The notes: generated by a model from the letters alone, not told the origin. A stretch of DNA of 64,000 nucleotides from Macrotis lagotis (GCF_037893015.1 NC_133666.1:625737650-625801649); one strand, 5' to 3'; counted from the stretch's first letter, positions 32,027 to 43,640 are shown. Made by a program: numbers and translations.

Positions 32027-32274
32027 CACGTGGCGGAAGGCGTCCCGTCACCACGGCAACGGACTGGCGGGGCTCCGGGGCAGGCCCGCCTAAGTTCATC
32101 GTCATTGGAACCTCGGCGTTCGGATTCCGGACTTGGGCCGCGAGTCCTCCGACTCCGCCCGTTCTGCACGTACTGCTTTGGGCTCAATGCGGAAGCCGGC
32201 GCCAGGACTTGCGTCACTGAGGTGCGCCGCGCTGGGAATTGTAGTTTTCTGCTTTGACAGACTACTCCCGGAAG
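32027..32274 (-). promoter_or_regulatory. QTRT1 proximal promoter motifs (ZNF143/SBS, ETS, E-box)
   Basis: Reading toward the gene on the minus strand, ACTACAATTCCCAGC (32231-32245) is a strong match to the ZNF143 SBS motif. CCGGAAG (plus strand 32268-32274) and CGGAAG (32034-32039) are ETS/GABP-type sites. CACGTG (32027-32032) is a palindromic E-box 13 bases before the start codon. No TATA box was seen, which fits a CpG-island promoter. The transcription start was not determined. Confidence 0.6.
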
Positions 32275-32520
32275 GCCTACCTAGAAAAGGAGGCAGGCGT
32301 GTGAAGACTCCAAGTCCGGGGATCCTTAAGTAAAAGCTATCCGTATGCGTCATAAGACGTGCGCAAACGGGTCATAAATGTTTCGCTAAAACCGAACCAA
32401 GGATCGTCCTGGGAATTGATGGGTTTCTTTTCCCTGCTACCGCTCTCCAAAGACTGGATAACAGTCAACCGATTGTTGTTTAGAAATTATGAGAAAGATG
32501 GTTTAGAAAAGGAGGAGAGC

Positions 32521-32538
32521 GGGGGGGGGGGGGGGGGG
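32521..32538 (+). repeat. G18 homopolymer between the two promoters
   Basis: Uninterrupted run of G in the QTRT1-DNM2 intergenic region; could form a G-quadruplex. Length may be an assembly artefact. Confidence 0.85.
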
Positions 32539-32849
32539 TCATGTCATAAGGAACAAGTCCGTAGGAGAGCAGCTGGTTGGAAAATTAAGAACCTCTTGTG
32601 AGGTGGATGAGGTTGCTGAGGTCAGGATGTCCAAAGCAGGGTGGAAAATGATCACCTCTCGAAAATAAGTGATGCCCGTTCGGGGATGAGTTGAACTATA
32701 TAGTTTTATCTTTATCCGTTCTCATTTAAAGATTCCTGGCTAATTTTGCCGCTTTGGTAGGAAATCTTGATTTCGTCCAGCAGGGGACGCTCATTTTCTC
32801 AGGAAGCCCTTCTAAATCACAATTAGAAATCGAGAAGCCTAAGCGTCAA

Positions 32850-33763
<914 letters not shown>

Positions 33764-34141
33764 TGAGTGTCGGGCGGCGGGACCAGGGCGCTCCCCCGCC
33801 CCGCGGGGCCCTGGGCGCGCCCGGCCGCGCCGCTTGCGTCAGCCTCGGGCACAGCCGCCGGCGGAGCGGGCGCGCGTGGAGGGCGCGAGGGGCCCGGGGG
33901 GCTCCGGGGTCGGCCAGCCGGAGGGCGCCGAGGGCGCTGCTGGGCGCGGGGCGGCGCCCCGGACCTCCTGCCCCGCCTGAGCCAGGCCTCGACTAGAGGC
34001 CGCTCCTCGGCCCCCGGCTGGGCCGCGGCTCAGAGACTGGATCCGGGGGTTGCGAGTGGCCCGGGGGGCCGCTTTCCAACAGAGTGGAGCCTTGCGCCCC
34101 TCCTCGCCCATTGCCCGTGCCAGAGCGAAGCAGGAGCACAT

Positions 34142-34201
34142 ATGTCTTCCTTCCTTCTTCCTTCCTTCCCTTCCTTCCTTCTTCCTTCCTTCCTTCCTTC
34201 C
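34142..34201 (+). repeat. (TTCC)n simple repeat at start of DNM2 intron 1
   Basis: TTCC units with occasional CTTC interruptions, 380 bases after the exon 1 donor. Confidence 0.9.
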
Positions 34202-34239
34202 AGAAGGGCTCTTGAGTCATGCGTGACTTCCCCATTCTG

Positions 34240-34650
34240 GGAGGGCAGCCTGACTGGTCATGTGTGCCCTGGCCTCCATCTGTGCAGAGCATCTTGGTGT
34301 GGCCCACATCTTCCTGGTCACCCACTCTATCTCCAGTCTAAGTTTACAGAGAAAACACTGTCTGTGCCAGCAGCAGTCCAGAAACCCAACTATCTAGTTG
34401 ATAGTGTACCTTGAGAGCTTTGCAGAAAACTTTCAGACAGTCCCTGCAAAAATGTCATTTACTCAAAGTGTTAGGATTTGGGAGTTGATTTTTGCAGTTA
34501 CAGACATTTTCTAGCCTAGAGTTTGACTTTTGGTGAAATCTTGGGAGCCCTTTGTATTAGTAATAACAATAGTTCCTTTATCCATCCAAAGGGGCGTGTG
34601 AGATGCATTAACTGTTGTTCAATAGTGGCCCACTCTTCCCTTACCGAATC
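34240..34650. other. Intron sequence, nothing recognised
   Basis: No repeat landmark and no coding support. Confidence 0.4.
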
Positions 34651-34654
34651 ACAC

Positions 34655-34836
34655 CAGTGCTGTTCGTGGAGTTTTCATGGCAAAGAACTGGAATGATTTG
34701 TCATTTCTTTGTCCAGTGGATTAAGGCAAAGAGAAGTTAAGTGACTTGCCCAGGCTCACATTAGGCTGGATTTGAACTCAGATCTCCCTGATTCCAGACC
34801 CAGCACCCTATACAATGAACCCCCAAGTTGTCTCTG
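34655..34836 (-). mobile_element. Mar1-type SINE
   Basis: CATGGCAAAGAACTGGAATG, GAGAAGTTAAGTGACTTGCC, GGCTGGATTTGAACTCAGAT and CAAGTTGTCTC. Confidence 0.75.
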
Positions 34837-34839
34837 AAG

Positions 34840-35555
34840 TATATATTACAGACGTTATTCATTTGAAAGATAAGGAAGTCGGCCCAAAGATTACGTGACA
34901 GGTAGCTAATAAACAACTATCTCCAGTCCGGGGCATTTTTCATTATACTGTGTTGTTTTTCCATTCATTTGGCTGTACTGCCTTTCTTCCTTTCAGTGCT
35001 AAACAAGAAAACTGACTCAGGTTTGAAAACAGTTAAAATTTTAAAAATTCAAAAGTATCCTATTCTACAGGCAAATCATATTGAGGATTTTTTAAAGAAT
35101 TAACCAAGTCAGTCAGTCTTATAATAATCCTGCACTGTCAGGTACAAGTTGCACATGAGTTGATGGTTTTTCTTATGGATTTTCTTTTGGCCTGGCATAG
35201 AGACATAATCCCATTAACTGGTGACTTGTTATTTAGAAGATGTCAGAAGGGTGACTTTGAATGGACCCACTTGGGTGGTTTTCAAATTTCTTCACTGTAT
35301 GGGAGGGGCAGTATGTAGTGCTGATAAAAAGAGGTTCATTTCTTCTCCCTCCATACTCTCCCAGTGTTCACTTCTATCACTCAGCCCCACCTCCCTTGAG
35401 GACTCTTTACCTTAGCTGGTCTGAATGCATTAATTACACCATAGTTTTCACTTTATTTCTTCTTCATTAAACCAAAATAGCCAAGCTCTCCATTTTGGCC
35501 ATCTTCAGACCTGGACCTGTAAACACCACCTCATTTATTTCAAAGATACAAGCTG
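34840..35555. other. Intron sequence, nothing recognised
   Basis: Short frames at 35221-35470 have no known product. Confidence 0.4.
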
Positions 35556-35559
35556 TTAT

Positions 35560-35799
35560 TCAGTTGTTTCAGTTGGATCCAAGTCTTCTTGAACCCATTT
35601 GAGATTTTTTAGGTGAAGTTACTGGAGTAGTTTGCTGTTTTCTTTCTCCAGATAAGGAAACCGAGGCAATCAGGGTTAAAGTGACTTGCCCAGGGTGTCA
35701 CCGATACTTAAGTGTCAGCTGAGACCAGATTTGAATTCAAGAAAAGTCTTCTGGACTTCTGACCCAGCACTCTAAATATCTGTGTGCCACCTAGCTACC
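35560..35799 (-). mobile_element. Mar1-type SINE, long form
   Basis: CAGTTGTTTCAGTTGGATCC, GATAAGGAAACCGAGGCAAT, GAGACCAGATTTGAATTCAA and GCCACCTAGCTACC. Confidence 0.8.
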
Positions 35800-36080
35800 A
35801 ATATTTCATTCAGTACCACCAGCCTAGTTCTGAATGATATTATAGCCTCCCAATGGGTCTTCCAAGACTCTTTTCTTTTCCAGTCAATTATTCACCTGCT
35901 TTGTCAAACTTGCATACATCATAGCCTCTGCCTAATAGCCTTCGTTGGTTCCCTATGTTCTGCTGGGTAGAGTTCCCATTCCTTAGCCAGACATTCAAGG
36001 TCTTCAGTATCTGTTGACTTTTTCAACTTTAGCTCTTACTAATTACTCTCCTCGTAAAGTATCTTAGGCACTAACCTACT
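35800..36080 (+). mobile_element. LINE L2 fragment
   Basis: ATTATAGCCTCCCAATGGGTC, CCTTCGTTGGTTCCCTATGT and CCAGACATTCAAGGTCTTCA follow L2. Confidence 0.65.
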
Positions 36081-36089
36081 ACCTACCTT

Positions 36090-36215
36090 GGAGATCATCT
36101 GGTCTTGCTCTCTCTTTATAGATGAGGAGCCTGAAGCTCAAGAATACACAGTTCTCTTGACCAAGGTCCACAGGATTGTGGATTTGAACCCAGGTCCCCT
36201 GACTCCCTCAGTCTC
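36090..36215 (-). mobile_element. MIR fragment
   Basis: GAGATCATCTGGTCTTGCTC, GATGAGGAGCCTGAAGCTCA and TGGATTTGAACCCAGGTCCC. Confidence 0.65.
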
Positions 36216-36239
36216 ATTTGATTTCCAACTACTATAACC

Positions 36240-36420
36240 TTTCTTTACACCCACAATTTCCTTCCTGACCCCTCTCCCCTGGAATTCTCACTCATCTAGG
36301 TCAGACATCGTCCCAGGAAATTCTTCCTTTCCTGCTGACCCCCAGGCCTCTTTAGTCTCCCATAATAATTTTGTTTGTGCCTTTCTAATGCACCCATCAT
36401 GTATAATTTGATTTATCCCC
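36240..36420 (+). mobile_element. LINE L2 3' fragment
   Basis: GTCCCAGGAAATTCTTCCTT, TGACCCCCAGGCCTCTTTAG and TTGTGCCTTTCTAATGCACC resemble L2. Confidence 0.45.
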
Positions 36421-36479
36421 AGATGGGAATGAAAGTTCATCTGTTGAAAGTGCTTATGTGAATCTGTGAGTCACTATTC

Positions 36480-36660
36480 TGTAGGGCAAAGAACATTGAA
36501 CTGACTATGGAGCTTACCTCCTGAATATGGTTTTCTCTTAACTACTAACAGTTTGGTTACATTAAGCAAATCACTAAGCCTGTCTGGGCTCCTGTTTCCT
36601 CTTCTGAAATGAGGGAGTTAGACCAGACAATAAATATCTGAGATCTCTTTTAAATCTAAC
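36480..36660 (+). mobile_element. MIR fragment
   Basis: AAGCAAATCACTAAGCCTGT, CTGGGCTCCTGTTTCCTCTT and ATGAGGGAGTTAGACCAGAC. Confidence 0.65.
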
Positions 36661-36999
36661 ACAACTTTGTATGTAAATCCACTACCCCACCCCACATACA
36701 CACATAAACATACACACCCTACTTGAAAGCAAAGGCCACTGTTCAAAAGGTAACCTAGGATACTACTTGTTGAAACATTTGATCATTTTAAAAGAATTGA
36801 TTTGGAGACCAAGTCTTTATAAATTCTCTTTATTAAATAAAGGAAATTTCTTTCAATGAAAAGTAGTCCACTCAGTTGTCTACTTCTAGAGCAACCATTC
36901 CTTTTCTTTTTTTTCCAGTTATTTGTGCATGGTTGGGGGTGAGGGTGGGGTTTCCACATATCTTGAAGTTTGGCATTTTATCAAGCTAGAAAGCCCCTA

Positions 37000-37115
37000 T
37001 TTTGTGCTAGGTTCTGTGGATACAAAGAAACAAAATACAATCCCTGTTCCCGTGAAGCTCAAATTCTCTCGGGGAAGACAACATAAATGCTATCTACCGA
37101 AATCAGGTGATTGAG
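37000..37115 (+). repeat. Ancient interspersed repeat, 5' fragment
   Basis: TTTGTGCTAGGTTCTGTGGA, TACAAAGAAACAAAATACAA and CTGTTCCCGTGAAGCTCAAA, matching the same position in the family as 14340-14450. Confidence 0.5.
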
Positions 37116-37179
37116 GGGAGGGGTCTTAGTGGTTGAGGATTAGAAAATGCTTCCAACTTCATAGAAATTGGTGCCTACT

Positions 37180-37485
37180 ACATACATTTCGAGTTAAAAA
37201 TTTTTTTCTTATGTATTTTTTTTCCTATCTCATGATTTTCTTTCTTTTCCCTTAATCCTAATTCCTCATACTGAATGACTAATCTGTAAACAAACACAAA
37301 TGTATATGTACAATATTCACCTGACTCTTCACCCTTGAGGGGAGGGGGATGGGAAGGAAGGGTAGAAGGAAATTATGTAGCTTAAAAATGTGTATATGTA
37401 TGTGGATGAATGTTGAAAAACTTTTATAACATGTAATTGGAAAAATAAAATATCAATTAAAAATTTTAAAAAAAGAAATTGGTTA
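37180..37485 (+). mobile_element. L1 3' end, second subfamily
   Basis: CTCATGATTTTCTTTCTTTT, TGACTCTTCACCCTTGAGGG and ATGAATGTTGAAAAACTTTT, then AATAAAATATC tail. Confidence 0.82.
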
Positions 37486-37489
37486 CCTA

Positions 37490-37780
37490 GACTGAAATTT
37501 GAAGGAAAAGAGGGATTCAAGGAGATAATAATGAGGAAGGCCTGCATTTATTAGGAAATAAAGTTCAAGGAATTCTAAGAAGGGCTGACTGGACCAGTAA
37601 CTTTTGTGAAAGGGAGGACTGTGAATTAAAAGGGCCAAGTTGTGAGCACTTTAAATGCCAAACAGAAGAGTTTCTATTGCATTCAGTTTGATTAGGGGGG
37701 AGTGCCATGGTCAGACCTAAACTTTTAAGAAAATTCCACTGATTGCTGTATGATCCTCATGTATGCTGATAACTTTTAGG
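37490..37780 (+). repeat. Ancient interspersed repeat, middle fragment
   Basis: CTTTAAATGCCAAACAGAAG, AGTTTCTATTGCATTCAG, GAGTGCCATGGTCAGACCTA and AAAATTCCACTGATTGCTG. Probably one element with 37000-37115, separated by the L1. Confidence 0.55.
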
Positions 37781-37789
37781 GTTCTCAGC

Positions 37790-38480
37790 ATATATACAGC
37801 TGCCTTGACTCACCTTTGCTTTAGCCCTTTAACCTTATAGTTATAATTTTTTAAAAATAGGGCTGACTTTTTTATACCTTTAGTAAAAAATTGAAGCTTA
37901 TTGTATGTTTCTGCTATCCTGGTATGTGGAAATATACATAGTTTTCTCAGCAATGATATACTAATTAAGAAAGTATATAAAATTAATTTTAGGCTTAGAG
38001 CTAATTTGAGTGCCTAGGGTTATTCAGTAAAATAAATGGCTCTAGAGCAACACAATCTCCTCAACTTTATCAAGATTTTCTTCTTGTTTGAGTGTCAGAT
38101 TTTTCATACCAATGTGATATTTTCTGAATGATTGGTCAGAAGGGACTTTTTTGAGGTGACCTGAAACTGTTGGCTATTTTGCTTCTACTTTATTCTCATT
38201 AATGTTTGTGATTTCAGGTAGGGGGAGTGATTATGAAGTCCTTAGATGACTTGGGTACCCATTCTATAAGGATTCCTGCTTCAGGTTCATTCTCAAAATT
38301 TATTTGATCAGGACCTGTAAATGTCACTTCTTAGTAAATGTGGATTTTGTTCTCTAACAAAGTGTGTTTCTTGTACATTGGGGTTGTCCAAAATGCCACC
38401 CCCTGTGGGTTTACTAAGTAGTTTAGTAAAGGAAGGGCAGAGCTCTCACTGAAATGGCAAATCAAAATATATTGTCTATT
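37790..38480. other. Intron sequence, nothing recognised
   Basis: AT-rich, no repeat landmark. Confidence 0.4.
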
Positions 38481-38500
38481 GTGCCAATAAAAACTTAAGG

Positions 38501-38665
38501 GGGGGGGCAGCTAGGTGGCGAAGTGGATAAAGCACCAGCCTTGGAGTCAGGAGGACCTGAGCTCAAATCCAGCCTCAGACACTTAATAATTACCCAGCTG
38601 TGTGGCCTTGGGCAAACCACTTAACCCCATTGCCTTGCAAAAAGCCTAAAAAAATAAAAATAAAA
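38501..38665 (+). mobile_element. WSINE1-type SINE
   Basis: G-run then GCAGCTAGGTGGCGAAGTGG to CCTTGCAAAAAGCC. The duplication AATAAAAACTTA[A/C]GG lies at 38486-38500 and about 38667-38681. Confidence 0.92.
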
Positions 38666-39059
38666 AAATAAAAACTTACGGTTGGACAACTCTGTTGTAG
38701 ATGACAAGTGAAAAACTCTTCATAGCCCTATGAAATACTTTTTTCTTTTTGAAAGATGATTTGAGGAGGCAGTTTATCAAATAGGATCATACTTTGAAAG
38801 TAATTTGCATCTGGGTTGCATGTTAAGTTGCCTAGGATTAGCACAACTTTGAATTAAAGTGACAAAATTATAGGCATTTCAAGTGGTTTAAAAATGGAAA
38901 CATCCACTAACCTTTCATTTATACTGGATCTGAAAAGCACTACTATAATTAAAAGCCCATTTAGTGTGAAAGCTTTAGAAAATGAAACCTTTATTAAGAG
39001 ATATTTATAGGGTATTGCCTGCAAACTTTAGGATTTTTTTTAATGACTTTATCAAATTT

Positions 39060-39230
39060 GCACACAAGATTAAGACAACCTCTTTGAGCTTTCAGTTTCT
39101 TTATCTGTAAAGTGGGAATAATTTGCACCTTTCCTACCTACTTCCCAGGGATGTAGTAAGATTCACCTGAGATCATGTGCATAGAGTTCTGCAAGCCTTA
39201 GTGTTAAGGTCAGATGATAATGTTAAAAAG
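39060..39230 (+). mobile_element. MIR 3' fragment
   Basis: TCAGTTTCTTTATCTGTAAA, GTGGGAATAATTTGCACC and CAGGGATGTAGTAAGATTCA. Confidence 0.65.
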
Positions 39231-39540
39231 CAATGCTTCTTCTTATAGCATTCTCTTCCTCCTTGTTTTTCCCTACTGTTAATGATTGCTTGCCCTTGGG
39301 TCAAGATTCCTGCTTGGGATCCTACCTCATTCTAGCTAAAACTTGTACATTAGAATACAGTGGTAGTTTGCCAGTTAACAGTGCAGGAACTGGATTCCCC
39401 TGCAGAGCATTTGATGAGTAGTTTACCTCCAGCTATGATCTCTTATTTGGCTACACTCTTTGGTTCCAAAAAACTGTTGCTGCACAAAAAAAAAAAAACT
39501 ATCTTCAAGGCATGGTGGATTTTTGTAGGACTTTTCAGGT

Positions 39541-39740
39541 AGACTACTGTGGGCCAATGGGAGGTTAGACAAAGGGATCTCACTCTGACTTGGACAATAT
39601 GTGTGGGGTTGTCAACCTGACCAAGGCAGTAGACCCTTTGAAGGAAGCCAGACAAAAGAGACCAGTACCTTTCACTGGTGGTTTTTTTTGCAAGACCATC
39701 AAGTCTTTTTTTGAGACTGGTTGCTGAGTTTATTGTCTGG
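39541..39740 (+). repeat. Inverted repeat arm 1 (unclassified element)
   Basis: About 180-200 bases that reappear reverse-complemented at 40880-41060. Matching blocks include TCTGACTTGGACAATATGT, TACCTTTCACTG, GCAAGACCATCAAGTCTTTT and GAGACTGGTTGCTGAGTT. No known family recognised. Confidence 0.85.
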
Positions 39741-39834
39741 TAAGAAATGATGTCTATGTTTCTCTTCCTAATTGATTGTAGTGCTTATCATGTACACTTC
39801 ATTTAACATGGGCTTTTGCCTTTGGTAAAAGCAT

Positions 39835-39958
39835 TGCCTGGGACAGTGGAAAGATAACCTGGACTGCAGAAAAAGAAAGGCTCAGGTTCAAGTGCAGATC
39901 ACTTACTTAACTTTCTTATCCAATTTCTCTCTAAAATAGGAATGATTATATTGATGAT
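39835..39958 (+). mobile_element. MIR fragment
   Basis: GGGACAGTGGAAAGATAACC, GGCTCAGGTTCAAGTGCAGA and AAAATAGGAATGATTATATT. Confidence 0.6.
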
Positions 39959-40262
39959 GTTTGTCCTTCGTTCTTAAAGAAGACTTGAAATCAGGGAGAT
40001 GATGTCATAACAAGCTCATGAATTGAATTTAAGGAGGTTATGCTTAAGTCACCAACCTCACTTTCTCCTCTAGAGCCATCTGAGTTCCAGCAGCCAAATA
40101 TGGATCAGGATGACTAGAAACAGCCTTGGATTCAGGATAGTCAGGGTTAAGTGACTTGCACAAGGTCACACAGCTAGTAAAGTATCAAGTGTCTGAGGTC
40201 ACATTTGAACTCATGCCCTCCTGACTCCAGGGCTAGTGCTCTGTCCACCAAACTGCCCTGCC
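39959..40262 (-). mobile_element. Long tRNA-derived SINE with 3' extension, full length
   Basis: Plus strand reads TTGTCCTTCGTTCTTAAAGA, AGCTCATGAATTGAATTTAA, AGAGCCATCTGAGTTCCAGC, then the SINE body in complement (GGTTAAGTGACTTGCACAAG, CAGGGCTAGTGCTCTGTCCA). It combines a WSINE/Mar1-like head with a tail of about 170 bases. Confidence 0.8.
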
Positions 40263-40689
40263 TCACAAACCAGTGAGGAAAATCTCAAAAAGTAGTCTAT
40301 ATAAAGTGCGTTTCAAACCTTAAGACAGTTTTTAAATGTCCATTATTAATAACCTTTTTAAATTAAAAGTAAAATGTGAATACTTTGAAGGTAGTATCTT
40401 TGTATTTCAGGCTATAATAGGCACTTAATCAATTGCTTGTTTGATTGGATAGAGATCTGTCTCTTTTGGTCTCCCATCATCTCCGGGCCTTACTGAAGTA
40501 ACCCATTTGAGCAGTTGCTGCTACTCCCCAGTTTACCTAGAGAGATTGGTAGAAAGACTAGGAGTGGGTATGGCTAGGGATCCTATCTGCACCTGGGATT
40601 TCTTCTGAATGGGAAACACCTTCCTGGGGAAACTTCACCTCTGCAGAACTCTACCATGGTTTCTAGAACACTGAGAGAGTTGAGTGATA

Positions 40690-40800
40690 TTGTATGGGAA
40701 TACAAAGAAAGGCAAAGAACAGTCTCAGCCCTCCAGGAACTCCCAGTAGAAGGAGAAAAACCATCTGCAGACAACTATAAACAAGCTGTAAACAGAATAT
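40690..40800 (+). repeat. Ancient interspersed repeat, 5' fragment
   Basis: TGGGAATACAAAGAAAGGCA, CTCAGCCCTCCAGGAACTCC and AACTATAAACAAGCTGTAAAC. Confidence 0.5.
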
Positions 40801-40816
40801 ATTAAAAATCATCAGT

Positions 40817-40880
40817 GGCAGCTAGGTAGTATAGTGGATAGATTACTGGCCCTGGAGTTAGGAGTTCAAATCCAGCCTCA
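40817..40880 (+). mobile_element. WSINE-type SINE, 5' half only
   Basis: GGCAGCTAGGTAGTATAGTG through TCAAATCCAGCCTCA. The body stops where the inverted repeat arm at 40880 begins. Confidence 0.75.
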
Positions 40881-41060
40881 AACAATAATTAACTCAGCAA
40901 CCAGTCTCAAAAAAGACTTGATGGTCTTGCAAAAAAATCAACAGTGAAAGGTACTAGTCCCTTCTGTCTGTCTTCATCAGAGGGTCACTAACTGCCTTGA
41001 TTGGGTTGACAACCCCATACATATTGTCCAAGTCAGAGTAAGATCTCTTTATCCCACAGC
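40880..41060 (-). repeat. Inverted repeat arm 2 (unclassified element)
   Basis: Reverse complement of 39541-39740 with moderate divergence and a deletion near 41050. Begins AACAATAATTAACTCAGCAA and includes ATACATATTGTCCAAGTCAG. Confidence 0.85.
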
Positions 41061-41163
41061 CTTGAGAGCAGACTGGGGAGTGGGAAAAGAATGAGGAGTT
41101 GAGGATGACACCTTAGTTTTAAGCCTGGGTGATTGAGCCCTTGAAAGTAATAGATTCTTGAGG
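41061..41163 (+). repeat. Ancient interspersed repeat, internal fragment
   Basis: GAGGAGTTGAGGATGACACC, TTAGTTTTAAGCCTGGGTGA and GTAATAGATTCTTGAGG. Confidence 0.5.
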
Positions 41164-41420
41164 TTTGTCCTTCATTCTTTTTTTTTTTTTCTGCAAGGCA
41201 ATGGGGTCAAGTGGCTTGCCCAAGGCCACACAGCTAGGTAATTATTAAGTGTCTGAGGTCGGATTTGAACTCAGGTACTCCTGACTCCAGGGCCAGTGCT
41301 CTAGCCACTGCACCACCTAGCCACCCCTTTGTCCTTCATTCTTGAAGAAGACCATGACATCAGGAAGGTGATGCCATGACAAGCCGTGAATTGGATTTGA
41401 GTGGGGGGGGACTGTGCAAA
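41164..41420 (-). mobile_element. Long SINE 3' extension fragment, interrupted by WSINE1
   Basis: TTTGTCCTTCATTCTTGAAG, ATGACATCAGGAAGGTGATG and AAGCCGTGAATTGGATTTGA after the inserted SINE. Confidence 0.7.
41180..41327 (-). mobile_element. WSINE1-type SINE inside a long SINE tail
   Basis: The perfect 16-base duplication TTTGTCCTTCATTCTT at 41164-41179 and 41328-41343 brackets a full SINE body with a T-run tail. Confidence 0.95.
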
Positions 41421-41589
41421 GAAAGAGGGGAAGGGTTTGACAGGGTCAAAGAGTGAGCATGAAAATTGGAATGAAATATACCATAGGTTGAGAGACTAAT
41501 CCAAATGGGACTTTTCATCCAAGCCTAGCTACACTGGCAGCAAAGGTGTGGAGAATATACTTTTACAGTCAACAAAAATGCAATTCCAC

Positions 41590-41770
41590 AAACAAAGCAC
41601 TTATACAAGGAAAGGAGCATGGATTCCACTAGCTGATAAAAATAAGATCTGACAGAATGAAGGCAGGTATTAATGGGAGTGCCTACAAAGGCTTCCTGTT
41701 AGAGGTGAAGCCTGAAGTAAATCTAGAAGAGGTAGGTGAGAAAATATTGGGGAGAATTTTAAATGCAATA
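41590..41770 (+). repeat. Ancient interspersed repeat, internal fragment
   Basis: CAAAGCACTTATACAAGGAA, ACAAAGGCTTCCTGTTAGAG and GTGAAGCCTGAAGTAAATC. Confidence 0.45.
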
Positions 41771-42001
41771 ATTCTCTAAGCCTTGCAAAGATTGTTTACC
41801 TTGTGCTCAACAGTTTGGATATGGTGATACAGCTGTCATTTCTACTCTGGTGCTATGGAAATAGTGAAGAAACTTGAATTTGGGACTTTGTTCCCTAGGT
41901 TATCAAGATCCTGGTAGGAGGGTCTTGAGAAGCAAGTGGCAAGCCAAAACAATCGGATGCTAGATCCCTGGTCTTCAGGGCAGGTAAAGAGCAGCATTCT
42001 A

Positions 42002-42155
42002 GGGGCGGCTAGGTGGTGCAGTGGATAAAAGCACTGGCCCTGGAGCCAGGAGTACCTGGGTTCAAATCCAGTCTCAGACACTTAATAATTACCTAGTTGT
42101 GTGGCCTTGGGCAAGCCACTTGACCCCATTTGCCTTGCAAAAACCTTAAAAAAAA
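42002..42155 (+). mobile_element. WSINE1-type SINE
   Basis: Perfect duplication GCAGCATTCTA at 41991-42001 and 42156-42166; full body. Confidence 0.95.
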
Positions 42156-42482
42156 GCAGCATTCTATTTCTTTCCTTAGAGGAATATTATTAAATCTGTG
42201 TAACTCAGCTGCTGACTTGTGGCTTTTTTAAGATCAGGTCACAGTGGACAGGTGTGTGCTAGGGAATTTCAAAAGATCAGAAGCCTCAGGAACTGCTTGC
42301 TTTTCTGTCTTTGTGAGTGCAGTTTATTAGGCAGAACCTATAGAAGAATGACAAGCATCTTGAAGAATCTGGTCATTCCCTTAGGCAAATATTCCCCCTG
42401 ATAAAGAACTGTTCTGAATTTTGACTGATCACCCTTTGAGTGTCACCTCCTTAAGAAATCTTTCACACTCTATAGGAAGGGG

Positions 42483-42608
42483 AATCCCACTAAGTGACTT
42501 GTCCAGAGGTTACACAACTATTAAGTGTCTGAACCAGATTTGAATTCAGGAAGATGAGTCTTCCTGACTTCTGTGGTACTCTGTCTACTTCACCACCTAG
42601 CTGCCCCT
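42483..42608 (-). mobile_element. Mar1-type SINE, partial
   Basis: CTAAGTGACTTGTCCAGAGG, GAACCAGATTTGAATTCAGG and CACCACCTAGCTGCCCC. Confidence 0.75.
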
Positions 42609-42619
42609 TAGTTTTTGTT

Positions 42620-43640
42620 TTAGGACCCTAAAAATGATGTTAGAGAATTATCTTTATGCACATGATTTACAGATCTACTTATTCAGTCCCAATCTTTTGT
42701 CTTGACCTCCAGTCTTTAATCTCCAGCTGCTTTTTGAACATGTATCTCTAACTGACTATCTCATAAATTTATCATGTCCAAAATTGAATACATCTCATCT
42801 TTTCCCACAAGACCCTCCCCTCTTCTGCACTTTCCTTTTACAGTTGAGGATACCATCATCCTCCCCCATCACTCAGGCTCCAACTTGGGTATTTACTTCA
42901 GCTTCTTACTCCCTTGTGTAACCCATATCCAGTTTATTTCCAGGTCCTGTCGATTCTGCTTTGGCAACATCTTTCCTCCATTTCCCCTTTCTCTCTTGAT
43001 CCTGCCACCACTCTGACTCAGCCCTTCATTGCTTCATACCTCCTGAACCTTCCCTCCTCTTGGGCCTCCTACCTCAGGCTCCTCTCCCACCACTCTCATT
43101 TTGCCATCCAAGCTATATTCCTAAAGAACAAGTCTAACCCTATAACCCCTCCTGCTCAGTAAACTCTAGTGATTCCTTGACTCTTCCAGAATCAAATCCC
43201 TGTTTTAAATCCCTTCATAAACTGACCCTTTATCATCTTACAGCCTTCTCACACCATATTTCCCTACAAGTCCTCTATGTTCTAGTGAACCAGGACTTCT
43301 GTGTCATTCCTCAGACAGATATTCCATATATTCCATGCATTATCACTTGCTATCCCCTATGCCTGAAATTCCCTCTCTCCTCTGTCTCCCAACTTCCTGG
43401 GCATTCTTCAGATCTCTGTTAAAATCCCATCTTCTGCATGAAGCCTTTCTTCTGGGTAAAGTAAAGCTCCAGGAGATCCTAGATTATACCTTATTTGCAT
43501 GGTGTCTCTCCCTCTTTAGAATGGGTGATTTTTTTTTTTTTTGCTGACTGGGACTCTTTCTGCCTTTCTTTGTCTCCCTGGAACTTATTGTAGTGCTTGG
43601 CCCATTGTAGTTGCTCTGAATGAATATTTCTTGACTTGAC
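42620..43640 (+). mobile_element. LINE L2, ORF2 end and 3' UTR (about 1 kb)
   Basis: Order: ATGCACATGATTTACAGATC, ACTCAGGCTCCAACTTGGGT, CTACCTCAGGCTCCTCTCCC, TCCTGAACCTTCCCTCC, CTATGCCTGAAATTCCCTC, GCATGAAGCCTTTCTTC and GCTCTGAATGAATATTTCTT. The longest L2 piece here. Frames 42774-43547 on the plus strand are its remnants. Confidence 0.8.

Noticed and set aside
34142-34201. Regularly spaced repeats reminiscent of a CRISPR array
   Set aside because: Simple TTCC microsatellite without spacers, in a mammalian intron.
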